64,000 nt of DNA, from positions 14,137,432-14,201,431 of the forward strand of contig JABBOT010000014.1 in assembly GCA_016165875.1 (NCBI GenBank). The letters run 5' to 3'. Shown in pieces: positions 22,546 to 34,683 of this stretch. This stretch comes from Acanthopleura granulata (Eukaryota; Mollusca; Polyplacophora; Chitonida; Chitonidae). Under the pieces are notes generated by a model, which worked only from the letters and a program-made list of their open reading frames with translations, had not been told where the DNA came from and ran no database searches. The number at the start of each line of letters is the position of its first letter. Within the stretch, counting starts at the first letter, position 1. The position numbers and the translations under genes were made by a program.

Positions 22546-25500
22546 GTGTGAACCCTACTGAATTGTGCTTTGTGACGTCAGATAACACATATGTGGCTCT
22601 TTCAACCAACCGCATTCTTTGTTTATCTGCCTCCAAAAGATCAATGGCAGGTTGATGCGGTGTTTCAAATCACACGGTAATCCCGCAATAGTTTAGAAGG
22701 CATTGAGGTTTTCTACAATTCAGACTTGCACCTCCAAATAAGTCATGAAACAATTGTATCATTTCATTCAAGTCTGTACCGACTATTGATGCGAAACATT
22801 TAACCAATGTATTCCAAGGGATGTTGTATTGACAGTTAATTAAAATCTATCTGAAATCTACCTACCATTGGTTATTTCATCGATAGTTTGGCGTGATAAC
22901 AAGGTGGTGAGGGTGGGTTTTAACCCACGAATGCGGTGCTGTGTACCGTTAATACAGATTCAGGCATTTGCCCTGCATACTTGCACCAACCTATCGAGCA
23001 GTAGTTTTGCGACAACAGGCCGCCAGTTTCAACTAAACTTGCTTGTAAACCTGCTGATCTCTGTTTTACGCTTCATTTTGGCGGATCCTGTTCCCAGAGA
23101 GTCTTTTTTTCATATCATCAGCCACGTTTGTTTTACATATGAAGTTTACCGAGCGCTGTGCGCATGCTCCACTGAATTGGCAGGCCCCCATGTAAATATT
23201 CTGGTAGGCTTTTGAGTTTTCAATTTTCTTTAACTTTCACTTAACGTACAAATGTTTGTGGTGGGATTAATGAAAAGCTTGTAAAAACTTTCACCTCTTT
23301 AAAAAATACCCAATACTCATGTCATTCTGTACTAACGCAAAAATACCTACTATTTGGCCGACCAAAATCCTGTATTACCACTAATTGTCATTACGTAATA
23401 CACGAGTAGTGTAACTCCGAAAAACGAAGACTTCATTTGACTTTGCCATCATCAGATGGCGGTTCAGATGGTATTCTAATCTGCAATTTGTTCCCTTGTT
23501 TTTCATTGTACACGAGTCATGATACAAATGCTAAAGGGGGTGAATACAAACTTACAACAATAAACGCTTTATAACAAATTAAACCAAATGTGTCTTCACA
23601 CAAAGTATTTGGAATATATAGCAGATTTTTTAAGTTTTGATGTTAATTTTGAGGTATAATACAATTTATGAAAATGAAACTTGCTGACCTATTTCCATAT
23701 CAGTATATTTCACTTGGAATCTGAGGGGGTCGCAACTGTGTTCGCAGCACCAGACAGCCTTTTCTTTCGGGGTGAGTGTAGATAATGCGAAATAATAAAG
23801 TATGAACAAAATGTAGATCAACACAAATACTTGTTAAAATTGATAGGTTTTCTGTACATAATATCGATCAGATACATGGCGACCATTGACAAAATAAGCC
23901 TTTCTCGTACAAAACGGCCATATTGTTAGAATATCATTTGGCAGAGTCAGTTTTATAGGCCAACACTGCTACTCCTTTCGTCCTAATTAGAGGTAAGTGT
24001 ATATGAAGAAGATGAGGTATACGCCGCGGAAATGTCTTATTACAGACATTAATAAAATAATTAAATAAAATACTTCTATCGTCACCGTTTCCTTCATAGA
24101 TCCATGGAAATTTTTCCAGCTTCTACATGAAAATTGGGCTCCCTATATACATACGTGATCACCTGTGACGTTTTCCGTCTTCTTTCTTCTGGTGTTCATA
24201 ATTTTGCTGACAGAGAACGGATCAGGTTCATTCTTTACAACCAAAACCAGTAGCAAACAGATGCAACGTTAGCATACTAAAATCTTAGTGATGTGAAGAC
24301 AGTGTTTTTAATATTGTTCATATTGGGGATTGCCTTCAAAATGCACCTTCATTTATTTCATTACTTTGGTTTAACCGTGTAATCAATCTGTGTTTCTCTG
24401 TTCAGTGCAAACTAAACTGGTCACCGAAGCAGAACGCGACATACATAGCATTTGTCTTGTCTTTAGTGCATTCCTGTCTGCTGAAGAGTGCAAATCTTAA
24501 ATAAATAGCAAAACAATATTTGTGCATTTCTAGAATGAGGTTTTGTAAATTTCACGACTTTTCAAGTGCTAAAGGGTTTGTTCTTATTACCAGTGATATT
24601 TAACTCGCGCCGTTCTTCCATTTCTTTCCTCTTGATGTAAGGGTGGCCTTTAATACGGCTGAGTTTCTTTTGCTGACGATCCACAAAACTGCACTAATAA
24701 AACCATGCAAAATCGCAAATTTCTAATCCGACTGTGCAAACTCGTAAAATAAACATGAACTATAGCAAAACAAGTAGCATAAACATCGAAACTTTTGCTG
24801 TGGAAATCCAAAAAGAAGTCTACGAGTTTTAGCAGAATTGCAATGAAACTGAAAGACATAAATTGGAACTTTACAGGTTGTCTTTATTTGTTCTGGGATT
24901 AGTTTATTCTGTGTAAAAAAGAATATACATGTAATTACACCTGACAGACTCACATCTATGAAAATAATAGCTTTTTACGACTAAACATACCTTCCTTGTT
25001 TTCGAGGAGGTCTTTTTCAAAACAATCGTTTGTGTAAACCTCATTACAAACTGAAAGATGCAAAGATGTAAAAGATTTTAAGACAACACTTGTAGGCCTA
25101 CACGTATTTCCACAATGGCGTTACGCAGCTTGCAGCTGCTTTACGCCCATTGTGCCTACTGTTATATTGTGGCGTCGACTGCTCTTTTGTACCTCTTAGT
25201 GTTGTATGCTGACTTTTATACTGGCAATATGCCGCTCCATGTGGTGTTGTAGCTCTAACTGTAATATAATTGTGCCACTAACTTTAATATTGCTGTGCTA
25301 CCAGTCATGTTGTGGGAACTATTCTTACATTGTACAGGTAAATATTGCACTGTGGTGCTTACTGATGAAATTTACCAGACACTAATAAATGGAGACACTA
25401 ATTTCTGTATCGTTCTGTTTACTTTTGTATTGCTTAATTGTGTGCTCTGGCGTCTGCTGTTAATTCAGGTTAAAAAAATTCTAGAACATGCATATTGATG

Positions 25501-25680
25501 TCATTTTTGACCAATCCTGAAGAATGAGAAATGAGTCAGACAGAAAATCAACGGAACAATGAACGATTTTCTCTTTTATAATAATTGCAAACATCATGGA
25601 GGTAAAATATTCTGGATAAATTAATTGTTATGTCCGGAAGATAAGTTAATCTATCTTAGCTAAGGCATAGCTCAGCAGCT
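22546..25680. other. Long non-coding stretch
   Basis: About 3.1 kb without a supported gene. An open frame at 22868-23215 has no recognisable domain or splice context. The rest is AT-rich. Confidence 0.4.
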
Positions 25681-25684
25681 TTAC

Positions 25685-26535
25685 CAGCTGAGCAACTTCA
25701 CTTATACCTCACAAGTACGTCAATAACATTCCTCCCAAATGTTCACTTGTACCTCACAAGTACGTCAATTACATACCTCTACATGTACACGGATACCTCA
25801 CAACCTCAATGACAATCCTTAATATGTACCCGTACCCCTCACAAGAACCCCAGTGACATTCCTCAAATTGTACACGTTTACCACCCAAGCACGCCATTGA
25901 CAATCTTCAATATAAATGTTTTTCAGCAAAATGTGCAATTACCCCTCACAAGCACGTCAGTGACATTCCTGAACATGTACACACATACCTCACCAGCATG
26001 TGAATGATATTCCTCAACATGTACACACATACCTCACCAGCATGTGAATGATATTCCTCAACATGTACACACATACCTCACCAGCATGTGAATGACATTC
26101 CTCAACATGTACACACATACCTCACCAACATGTGAATGATATTCCTCAACATGTACACACATACCTCACCAGCATGTGAATGACATTCCTCAACATGTAC
26201 ACACATACCTCACCAACATGTGAATGATATTCCTCAACATGTACACACATACCGCACCAGCATGTGAATGACATTCCTCAACACGTGCTATTATGCCCCA
26301 AAAGGAAGTGAATGATATACTCGCCATGAACACTTAAACCTTACGAGCACCTCACTGACTTTCCGCAATATGTACACTTACACCTCACAAGCACGCCAAT
26401 GGTACTTCTCAAAATGGACGTCGCCACGATATGGCTGAGATATTGCCGATGTGGCGTTAAGTCATAATCATTCATTCATTCATTCTCAAAATGAACACTT
26501 ATACCCCACGAGCACGTCAATGACACTTCTCAATA
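25685..26535 (+). repeat. 44-bp minisatellite with dimeric higher-order units
   Basis: Units of about 44 bp contain ACCTCACCAGCATGTGAATG followed by ATATTCCTCAACATGTACAC. Seven nearly identical copies lie at about 25985-26290, flanked by older, more diverged copies. In the later units, CAGCATG...GACATT and CAACATG...GATATT forms alternate, giving an 88-bp higher-order unit. Confidence 0.85.
26417..26486 (+). repeat. SINE fragment with (CATT)n tail
   Basis: GCCACGATATGGCTGAGATA, TTGCCGATGTGGCGTTAAG and then TCATAATCATTCATTCATTC form a repeat type seen widely in molluscan DNA. A second copy is at 56258-56322, and a reversed tail is at 55297-55340. Here it interrupts the minisatellite. Confidence 0.65.
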
Positions 26536-28565
26536 TGCCCACTTATGACACTGGTGTGAGAGCCTTGTGGCTTGCAACACTTGCTTTGCAGGCACAAACT
26601 GCGTACAAGTGGGCCATTAGAAGAAAAGGTGAGAAAATTTTACCCACAAGAGAATTTTGTTCTTAAGAATTTCCAATTGTCGTTAGCTACAATGTGTTCA
26701 GGTAGTTTATATTTGTCCTCACCAAATACGCATTAATGGCCCTTTAGGAGACAAATTTGGAAAATTTTACCCATTAAAAATTTCAGTCTTACGGCCTTCT
26801 CACTGTAGTTAGCTACAAGTCTTTGCTTGCGTTTAAATGTGATGTACTGATGACATGCTTTCGTCTGCAGCCAAAGGTGTTAATGCTAGAGGGATGCGCT
26901 TGCTGCATTCGATTTGTCGTCACCAGATGTGGATGAATGGGTCTTGAGCGGAAAAATTTGGAAATATTTACCCATTCATAATTTCGTTCTTACGGACTGG
27001 TCATTGCTGTTAACCACAATGTCTTCCAGTGCGTTTATATGTGATGTGTTAATGATGTGCATTCGTAAGCAGCTAAAACTCTTGGTGGTAGAGGTATGCT
27101 ATTTGCAACAATCGTTTTTTCGTGACAATCTGCGTGTTAATGGCAATTTAGGAGAAGGATCTGGAAACTTTCAACCATTTAGATTTTCATGTTTGCTTAC
27201 TGATCATGTAATGGTGCTAGATCTATGAGGTTTGTGTTGCTTGGTTTACCGGCGCAAACTGTAGACAATTGGACAATCAGGGCAAAAATTTATAAAATTT
27301 TACCCACTTAGAATTTCGATTTTACGGGCTGGTCATTGTAGCTAGCTACAATGTCTTCCAGTTAGTTTATATGTAATTTGTTGATGATATGCTTCTTAAA
27401 GGTGTTGATGCTAGAGCTACCCGGTTTGCACCATTTGATTTGTCGTTACCAACTAAACAGGAATGGGTCTTTAGCCGAAAAATTTGGAACAATTTAACCA
27501 TTGGCAACTTCGTTCATTCGGACTTGTAATTGTAGTCAGCTACAATGTAATCAAGTGGCTTTATATGTATTCTGTTGATGATAAGCTTTCGTCCGCAGCT
27601 AAAGCTCTTGGTGCTAGAGCTATGCCGTTTGCACTGTTGGATTTGTCATCATCAATTGCGTAGGGGTGGCCCTCTAGTAGAAAAGCTTGGGAAATTTAAC
27701 CCATTTAGAATTTCGGCCTTGCGGACGGGTCCTATGGTGAGATTCAATGTCTTCCCGTTCCTCTATATGTAGTTACGTTTTCTGCAACTAAAGTTACTGA
27801 TGCGAGACCAATGGGGTTTGCACAACTTCATTTGTCGACACAAACTGCGTACGAACGGACCATTAGGAGAAAAAATTAGAAAATTTTACCAAGAATTTTG
27901 TTCTTACAGTCTGGTGTGGTGAAAAAATTTCTCCCCTTTCATTTATAGTGTCTTGATGATATGTCTTCTTCTTCGGCTAAAACTGCTGATGCTAGAGCAA
28001 TACAGTTTGCATCGTTCACCATCCGCGTAGCAATGGCCCCTTAGCAGAAAATTTTGTAAAATTTTACCCATTTAGAATTTTGTTTGTACGGACTGCTCAT
28101 TGTGGTCAGCTGCAATGTCTCCTCGTCCGTTAATATGGCATACGTTGATGATATATTTTTTTCATCGTCTAAAACTACTGATGCTAAAACAATGCCGTTC
28201 GCACCGAGCGATTTGTCGTCACCAATTGCGTAGTAATGGCCCTTCAGCAGAAAAAAAAATGGAAAATTTTACCTATTGCGAATTTCGTTCTTACCGACGG
28301 GTCATTGTGGTCAGCTTATATGTAGTGTGTTGATGATGTTAATGTTGATGCTTTTTTGTTCGGCTAAAGCTAGTGATGATAGAGGAATGCGGTTTGCACC
28401 GTTCGATTTGTCGGTACAAATTGCGTAGAAATACACCTTTTAAAAAAAATTTAGAAAATTTTCCCCTCTGAACATTTCGTTCTTACGGACTGGTCATTCT
28501 GTCTAGCTACAATGTCTTCCGGTAAGTTTCTATGTAATGTGTTGCTCACATGCTTTTCTTAATGA
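26536..28565 (+). repeat. Foldback structure, left arm: ~200-bp tandem repeats
   Basis: About ten diverged copies of a ~200-bp unit. Each carries AAATTTGGAAAATTTTACCC, then AATTTCGTTCTTACGGACTG with GTCATTGT, then AGCTACAATGTCTTCC, then TGTTGATGATATGC and a GCAGCTAAA block. Anchors lie near 26785, 26980, 27312, 27508, 27709, 27893, 28074, 28278 and 28476. The same unit occurs in reverse at 31440-32810, so the two arrays can pair. Short open frames in this array are repeat-derived. Confidence 0.8.
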
Positions 28566-30030
28566 TACTTGTTTTCTCTGCAGTTAACATTGGCATGAAT
28601 ATCATAAACAGTACTGAATTTGAGCCATCTTTTTTGTTTTCTTTTTTTCCAAGATCACACAGAGCACGGATTGGAAAAAAAATTATAACATAAAAATACT
28701 AAACCGATGTCATCGCGACAACTTCACGTGTTCTTTAGTATATATGAATATATTTTACAAAGAGCACAGATGGTTCCTATCTATATATTAAAACATTGTG
28801 CTGTATACTCGTGCATTGGGTGAGACAATGTATAGAGAAAACATAATCTCACTTCACATGTCTTTGTGTGTAGCTGTACCCTCTATGTATAAACAGGCAG
28901 GGTTATTTTTATGTCTTTAAAGTTTTACACTCATCACGAATGCCTGTGTGTGTGTCTATGTGTGTATGTTCTTTATTATTAGTCTTATCCAGCTAAGTGA
29001 ATTAGTGCAGGGTGTACTCAAACAAGCCAGGCGAACGGCAAGCCACGCCCTCGCGCGCCCGACAACAGTTAGCTCCCCTTCACCGTCAGTGGTGAGATAG
29101 ACTTACGATACAAAACGTAGGGGGAGGGTGTGATTACCCCAGAGTGAACACCAATCACGGCGCGTGACAATAAAAAGAAACCAATTATCCATCTCGGTAA
29201 ACCGCGAAGTCATAAAAAACAAACAAACAAACAAACATACACTAAGAATCATACAACTGCAACCACAGAGAGCATAGTTTTCCATGATTTTTTTTCTATC
29301 AACATTAAAATCACACTGTACAGAAAAAAATGGGAAAATGGCCAAAGCGAAGAGAACAGAAGAAAAAATAAAAAGAAAAAACAAAACAACAAAGAAAAGA
29401 ACCCTCGAGAACCAGAACTATTACAAATTTAAAAAAACTTTGGCAAATATTTCACAGAAATTCTAAGTACAGTAAATCATCCATATACTAGCTCAGCATT
29501 GTCACACTCTCCGTTTGCACACGCCTATTGCCCTGGTGCCGGTTGATAGTCGTCACACATGTATTACCCGAATGAAAACCTTCACAATTGTCGACATCAG
29601 AAAATAAAAAATAAAAAATAGATAAACAGGTATACATACATGTACATAGCTCAGCTTAACGTTATAGGACTCTGCAGAACAGTGCACACATATATATCTA
29701 TGTGTATATATACCAGGGAACACTAGACTGGAACTGTGCATAAGGCAGGAAGGGAATGGGGTGATTGAAAGGGACAGAGACAGATTGCTTATTTACACGC
29801 ATGCTGAAAGCCTATGTGTGTCTCTATGTGTATACATGTGTTTTATTATTATCAGTCTTATAACTACATCTAACTCAAAAGCTGATAGCACACTGCAGAT
29901 GCAGGGATTGAAAAGTTATCAGCCTGTCAGCAAAATGACCTCTACCAACCAATCAGCAATGGAATTAATGAACCAATCAGCAATTAGATAGTTCCAACAG
30001 CACAATCAACTTTTCAAGCCGCAGGGTTTC

Positions 30031-30037
30031 TATAAAA
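30031..30037 (+). promoter_or_regulatory. TATA box
   Basis: TATAAAA is followed by a CATTCACAATTCACTC stretch about 25-30 bp downstream, suitable for a start site, and by an ATG at 30089. It looks like a compact RNA polymerase II core promoter in the centre of the foldback structure. Confidence 0.45.
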
Positions 30038-30088
30038 CGCTCGTGTCATGCATTCACAATTCACTCGCTCACTCGACTGACTGTTACA

Positions 30089-30178
30089 ATGGTAGGAGAC
30101 CTTACAGCTGTAATGGATGGTATGGAACTTTTCTTAACAGAAAGCGAAAAAGAAGGCAGAAAAAGAAAAAGAAGATAA
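30089..30178 (+). CDS. Short ORF (29 aa) downstream of TATA box
   Basis: It reads MVGDLTAVMDGMELFLTESE and then a Lys/Arg-rich end (GRKRKRR) to TAA. The basic end resembles a nuclear localisation signal. A further open frame at 30238-30405 (MRFRLPEHRLSND... to TAA) follows on the same strand, so this may be the broken start of a longer element gene. No family is recognised. Confidence 0.3.
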   Translation: MVGDLTAVMDGMELFLTESEKEGRKRKRR

Positions 30179-30884
30179 ATCAACCCGCTTGTTCCCGATA
30201 AAGCTGAAATAGCGAAGGCTATGGGATAACCAAGATCAATGAGATTTCGACTTCCGGAACACCGACTCAGCAACGACAATGGGCAATATAAACACTGGGA
30301 AGAATGGTTAGAAAACCAGAGAGATGGGATGGCTAGAGAGAACGCCACACCTTCGTCTCTACCACGGGGCAGCACAAACAACTCAGAGGACAGCGACGTA
30401 TAAATCGTGTATGTAAAGGAGGTTAGAGTCAATACACCAGCATCAATGCTTCCACGCTCCGAAGCTACGCAGTGTATAATATACCTCACCAACCCACCCA
30501 GCAGATGCATGTCCCCGTTTCACCATGCTACCCTGCGTGAAAGATGTGTGAACTATCCTAACCTCAGACAATATCCAATGTGCGGAAGGCCGATACGAAG
30601 AAGTCATCATCTCTTTATGATAGTCCAGAAAACCAGTGAGAGTGACGGCTGGACTGGACGTTGTACCACTTCGACGCTAACATGCTGGCGACAGCCTTCT
30701 TCATCTTCCCATCGGCCTTACTCAGGGCCAACCAATTGTTCCGAAAATGAACTTTTAATGTGAGCAGAATGTATGTCTCTATGTATGTCTTGTTATTTTT
30801 TTCTGTCATTGTCCATTGTATATGAGTGTGAATGAATGTCAGTATGAACATAATGCGTATAGCCTGTCCGTCAAACAGCTACAT

Positions 30885-31390
30885 GCAGTAGACGATAAAC
30901 TCCGACAACGCGTGACGTCACACATCATTACGTCGCATGACAAGCCCAGCAGGGGATTCCCTAATTTTTCTATTTTAATATTTCTTTTACTACGATAGGG
31001 TATTCCCTCCAATTCATTCGTAAACTTCAGTCTGAATATACAATATACAATTTGCTACATGTACATAATTACATACATATATAGCAGCAGTACAGTAGTG
31101 CGTAACGATTGTTATTATGTAGTTGAATTACAACACAAACCGTGCTCACTGGCCCCCAAGCATTCCACATACTGCGTTCCAGTTCAGAAATATTCCAAAG
31201 CATTCCACGAGCAGCGTTCACAACAGCGTTTGTGACGTTGTGACGTGGTTTGCAAAGACCCATTCCACGCAAGTGCTCACAATAATCGCACACTCATAAG
31301 AACACCACCACGTGCAGCGTTCAACGCCTGCATTCACCACACGCAAAGAACAAACCCTTACTTATTATGTAGTGGGGTGCTGCACCACAA
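30885..31390 (-). repeat. Dispersed repeat, copy 3 (reverse orientation)
   Basis: Read in reverse it gives CACTACATAATAAGTAAGGG, TACATGTAGCAAATTG, GGGAATCCCCTGCTGGGC, then TTGTCATGCGACG and ATGATGTGTGACGTC, the same order as at 540-905. Several CATTCCAC words at 31165-31265 are additional short repeats. Confidence 0.5.
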
Positions 31391-31435
31391 AGCACGAGGT
31401 TAAAAGATAGGATAATACCTTTACTTGACCTGATA

Positions 31436-32810
31436 TACTACTATCGGTGCAAACGGGCAATGTACTACTACCAATAGTTTTAGGTGCAGAAGAAAGCAAT
31501 TCAACAACACATTACATTTAAGCACAGAAAAATATACTGTAGTTGAAAACAATAACCAGTCCGTAGGAACGAGGTTCTCTAAATGTAAAAGTCTCCAAAT
31601 TTTTCTGTTAAGTCGCCAATTGTACGTAGTTGGTTACGACAATTGGATTGGGGTAAATCACATGGCTTTAGCACCAATAGTTTTAGCTGACGGAGAAAGC
31701 AACTTACCAACACAAGCACTGGAAGACACTGTAGCTGGCCAGAATGTCGAGTCAGTAACAACGAAATTGTCAACGGTAAAATGTTCTAAAGCTTTTTTCT
31801 CAAACGTCTATTACTACCAGTTTGTGCCGCCAACTGAACTGTGCAAACCGCATTGCTCTTGAGCCAATACTTTTAGCTACAGAAGAAGCAATATCATCAA
31901 CACATTACGTAATGTCACATTATGAAACGTTGTAGCTGACAACAATGACCCTTTCCTAAGAGCGAATTTCTTAATGGGTAAAATCTTTCAAATTTTTCTC
32001 CTGAAGGGCCATTCCTACATGGTTGGTGACCACAATTCGAATTTGCAAACCGCTTTGCCCTTGCACCAATAGTTTTAGTTGAAGGGGAAAGCTTCTTATC
32101 GACACATTAAACTTAAAACGCAAGTTAAGACATTGTAGCTGACCACAATGACACATCCATAAGAACGAAATTTTCAAAAGGTAAAGTTTGGTTTACGTTT
32201 TTTTAATGGCTCAGTTCTTACTCAGTTTGTGCCGACAAATTGAACAGTCCAAACCGCCTTCTTCTAGCACCAGTACGTTTAGCTGCACAAGAAAGCATAT
32301 CATCAACACATTACATATAAAATCACTAAAAGACATTGTAGCTGATTACGATCACCCATCCGTAAGAACCAAGTTTTCAATGAGTAAAACTTTCCAAATT
32401 TTTCTTCTAAATAGCCATTCCTACGTACTTGGTGACGAGATATCGATTGATGGAAATCGCTTTATTCTACCACCTATAGCTTTAGCTGCAGAGGAAAGCA
32501 TATCATCAACAGCCCTAAGTGCAGAGTAAGACATTGTAGCTGACAAGAATGGACCGTCCTAATAGCTAATTCTTAACGCTTGATATTTTCCATATTCTTC
32601 TCCTAAAGGGCCTTTTCTACGTAGTAACTGCAGCAGTAACAGTTTTAGCGGCGCGAGAAAGCATATCATCAGTACATTTCATATAAACGCACTGGTAGAC
32701 AGTGTAGCTGACCACAATGACCAGGCCGTCAGAGCAAAATTTTTTACCGGGGAAAATTTTCCAGTTTTTTGCTGCTAAAGGGTCATTCTTATGCAATAAC
32801 TCCACTACTT
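31436..32810 (-). repeat. Foldback structure, right arm: ~200-bp tandem repeats, inverted
   Basis: About seven copies of the unit at 26536-28565, in reverse orientation. Read forward they show GTAGCTGACCACAATGA, CCGTAAGAACCAAGTTTTC, TTTCCAAATTTTTCTTC and CATATCATCAACACATTAC. Anchors near 31563, 31945, 32147, 32348, 32546 and 32717 give the same ~200-bp period. Confidence 0.8.
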
Positions 32811-34683
32811 ATCCGAGTTGAGAGATGTCAAAACCTGCATCGGGAAACCCTCTCCTAAAATTAGATCAGCCAATGGAACTGCTAAATCGAGACGTCAAAC
32901 CGAAGTTCATCATGTTTGATACGTAATTTAATACGGGAAATAGCTGTGCCGTTGGAAGAAAGGGCGGCATATGGTAAGGGGCTGAAAGCGCTCATGGCTA
33001 ACACTGCCCGTTGCAGACAGAAATCGCTTAGTTTGGCTGTGACGACTGCAAACTGGGTCGTAGGTATTCGAGTTTTTAGAACAGAAAGCTAGATAGACAC
33101 TGTTGTTAGGTGTCCAAAATTTAATATCTTTTATTGACTTTCTGCTTTTCTTTCAACACCGTGCAATCTGATACAATCCGTCGTTCCCTTTTCTAAAGAT
33201 ATAATCAAGCTTTAAAAGAAAAGGCAACAAAGAATTTAACCAAGTTATTTCAGTAGATGGGTAAATGCATTCCTAAATTTGCATAGGCATATTTTTATGA
33301 CTTGCTTGGTAACTCCATAAATCATCTTCTATTCTGGAATTCTTACGAGGCCATGGAATAAGCCATTTTAGATAAACCGGAAATACGATTTCACGTCATC
33401 TGTACCCCACTCTCCTGAGTATTAGGGGGGAGAAACTCCTTTGTGTGCGAAATACGACCCCCTCTTTTTTACATTCGAAGGCCACGTACTGTGGTCTCAT
33501 GGCTGGAACCTATATCAGAATTGTGTCGTAATCATAACAGAAACAGCTGTTTTAACACCACGTGTATATGGCAAAGTCGCGAACTATGTACGGGTGATGT
33601 CACACCGGACACAGGTGTTTTCTCTCATGGTAGAAATATCTCTCCCTTGATTAGTTAAAGTTGAGAGCGTGGCGGCCCGTTAGATTTTCGGCACCTAGGT
33701 GTTTTTCCTTACTTTTAACTGCGATATCTCGGTTATCATACATCACAAAAATAAAAGGTGACGTTTTTTGAAATATGTACGGGATTCTTTATCGATACAT
33801 ATATGCATTTGGTCTCTTGTCGTCTTTTCTTTTAATCTTCTACCTTTCGTGTCTTTAAAATGTAATTGTAATAAAAATTGAACGATGGACCAGTATCACA
33901 GCACATGAATATAATACAACACATGTTATCATTGCTATAGTTCAGTAATGAAATAATTATTTGTAACAGGGCGAGCTCGTACCTCCAAAGAGTTACCTGA
34001 TAGATAAAACTTGTAGTACATATGAGATCGATGGGTAATTTGTTCAACTGCTCAATTTATACATTGTTTAATGATAAGATATTATTATAGAACTGCGTAT
34101 TTAAGACAAAAACACGTTTTCATCTAAAAGACAGGACAGACTTTGAACCAAGGAACCCCTGGTCCCTAGCATGATCTCCTAACCATACACTAAACTCAGC
34201 ATATTATTATAACGATATTCGGTACACATCAAGGTGAAAGATAGGTCGTGCAAATCAAATGACCAAGATTTAACAATGAAGGAAGAAGAAGAAAGACTCA
34301 TTTAAATACAAGTCCTCAGCAAGTTTGGTTCTGGAGCTCCACTTCCTTTATGCCTAAATAGGAGATTCAATAGGTTCAAAGCCAAAACAATGTGGCATTT
34401 TCAGTTGAATGTAACACTTTATCTGATTCAAAAATTTACACTTTTTCCAAAGTCATATACAGTCATATATTATAAATGTCGAAATTAAAGGAAAAAGTAA
34501 TGTAGGAAATTTCAATTAAATGATTCCATCTATCGTATCCGTAAAGGGTAGATTTTTCGCCTTGTCATACCTTTTCGAACTGCCACACAGTTCAAGCATG
34601 GCGAGAAGCTCAAATTCTGAATTCTGTTTGTATTGTTATATCACGATTTTTTTTGCCCTCTGGCTAACTTCTGTTGCACGACG
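32811..34683. other. Non-coding, probably includes the methyltransferase 3' UTR
   Basis: No supported gene. The segment just below 34684 would be the 3' UTR of the - strand methyltransferase. No clear AATAAA could be assigned on that strand close to the stop, although an ATTAAA-type signal is possible near 34067. Confidence 0.4.

Larger units (their letters stand above)
28566..31435. other. Central segment of the foldback structure
   Basis: About 2.9 kb between the inverted arrays. It holds (GT)-rich stretches with a shared CTTTATTATTAGTCTTAT-like end at about 28935-28995 and 29806-29865. It also has a TATA-type promoter with a short ORF at 30031-30178, a dispersed-repeat copy in reverse (30885-31390) and several short open frames on both strands (30061-30850). 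No transposase domain is recognised. It may be passenger or cargo DNA. Confidence 0.5.

Noticed and set aside
22868..23215. 115-codon + strand ORF
   Set aside because: No recognisable domain, no splice context, and codon use looks random.
25665..25702. tRNA-like stretch CAGCTTTACCAGCTGAGC
   Set aside because: Only one arm resembles a tRNA. No full fold or B box.
25985..26290. CRISPR-like regular repeats
   Set aside because: Units are contiguous with no unique spacers and the DNA is animal. It is a minisatellite.
26914..28330. Short ORFs in the foldback left arm
   Set aside because: They recur with the ~200-bp repeat and reflect its shared sequence (for example QLKLLVLE), not genes.
30061..30510. 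149-codon - strand ORF over the foldback centre
   Set aside because: It is antisense to the TATA-driven ORF and has no recognisable domain. Treated as a shadow frame.
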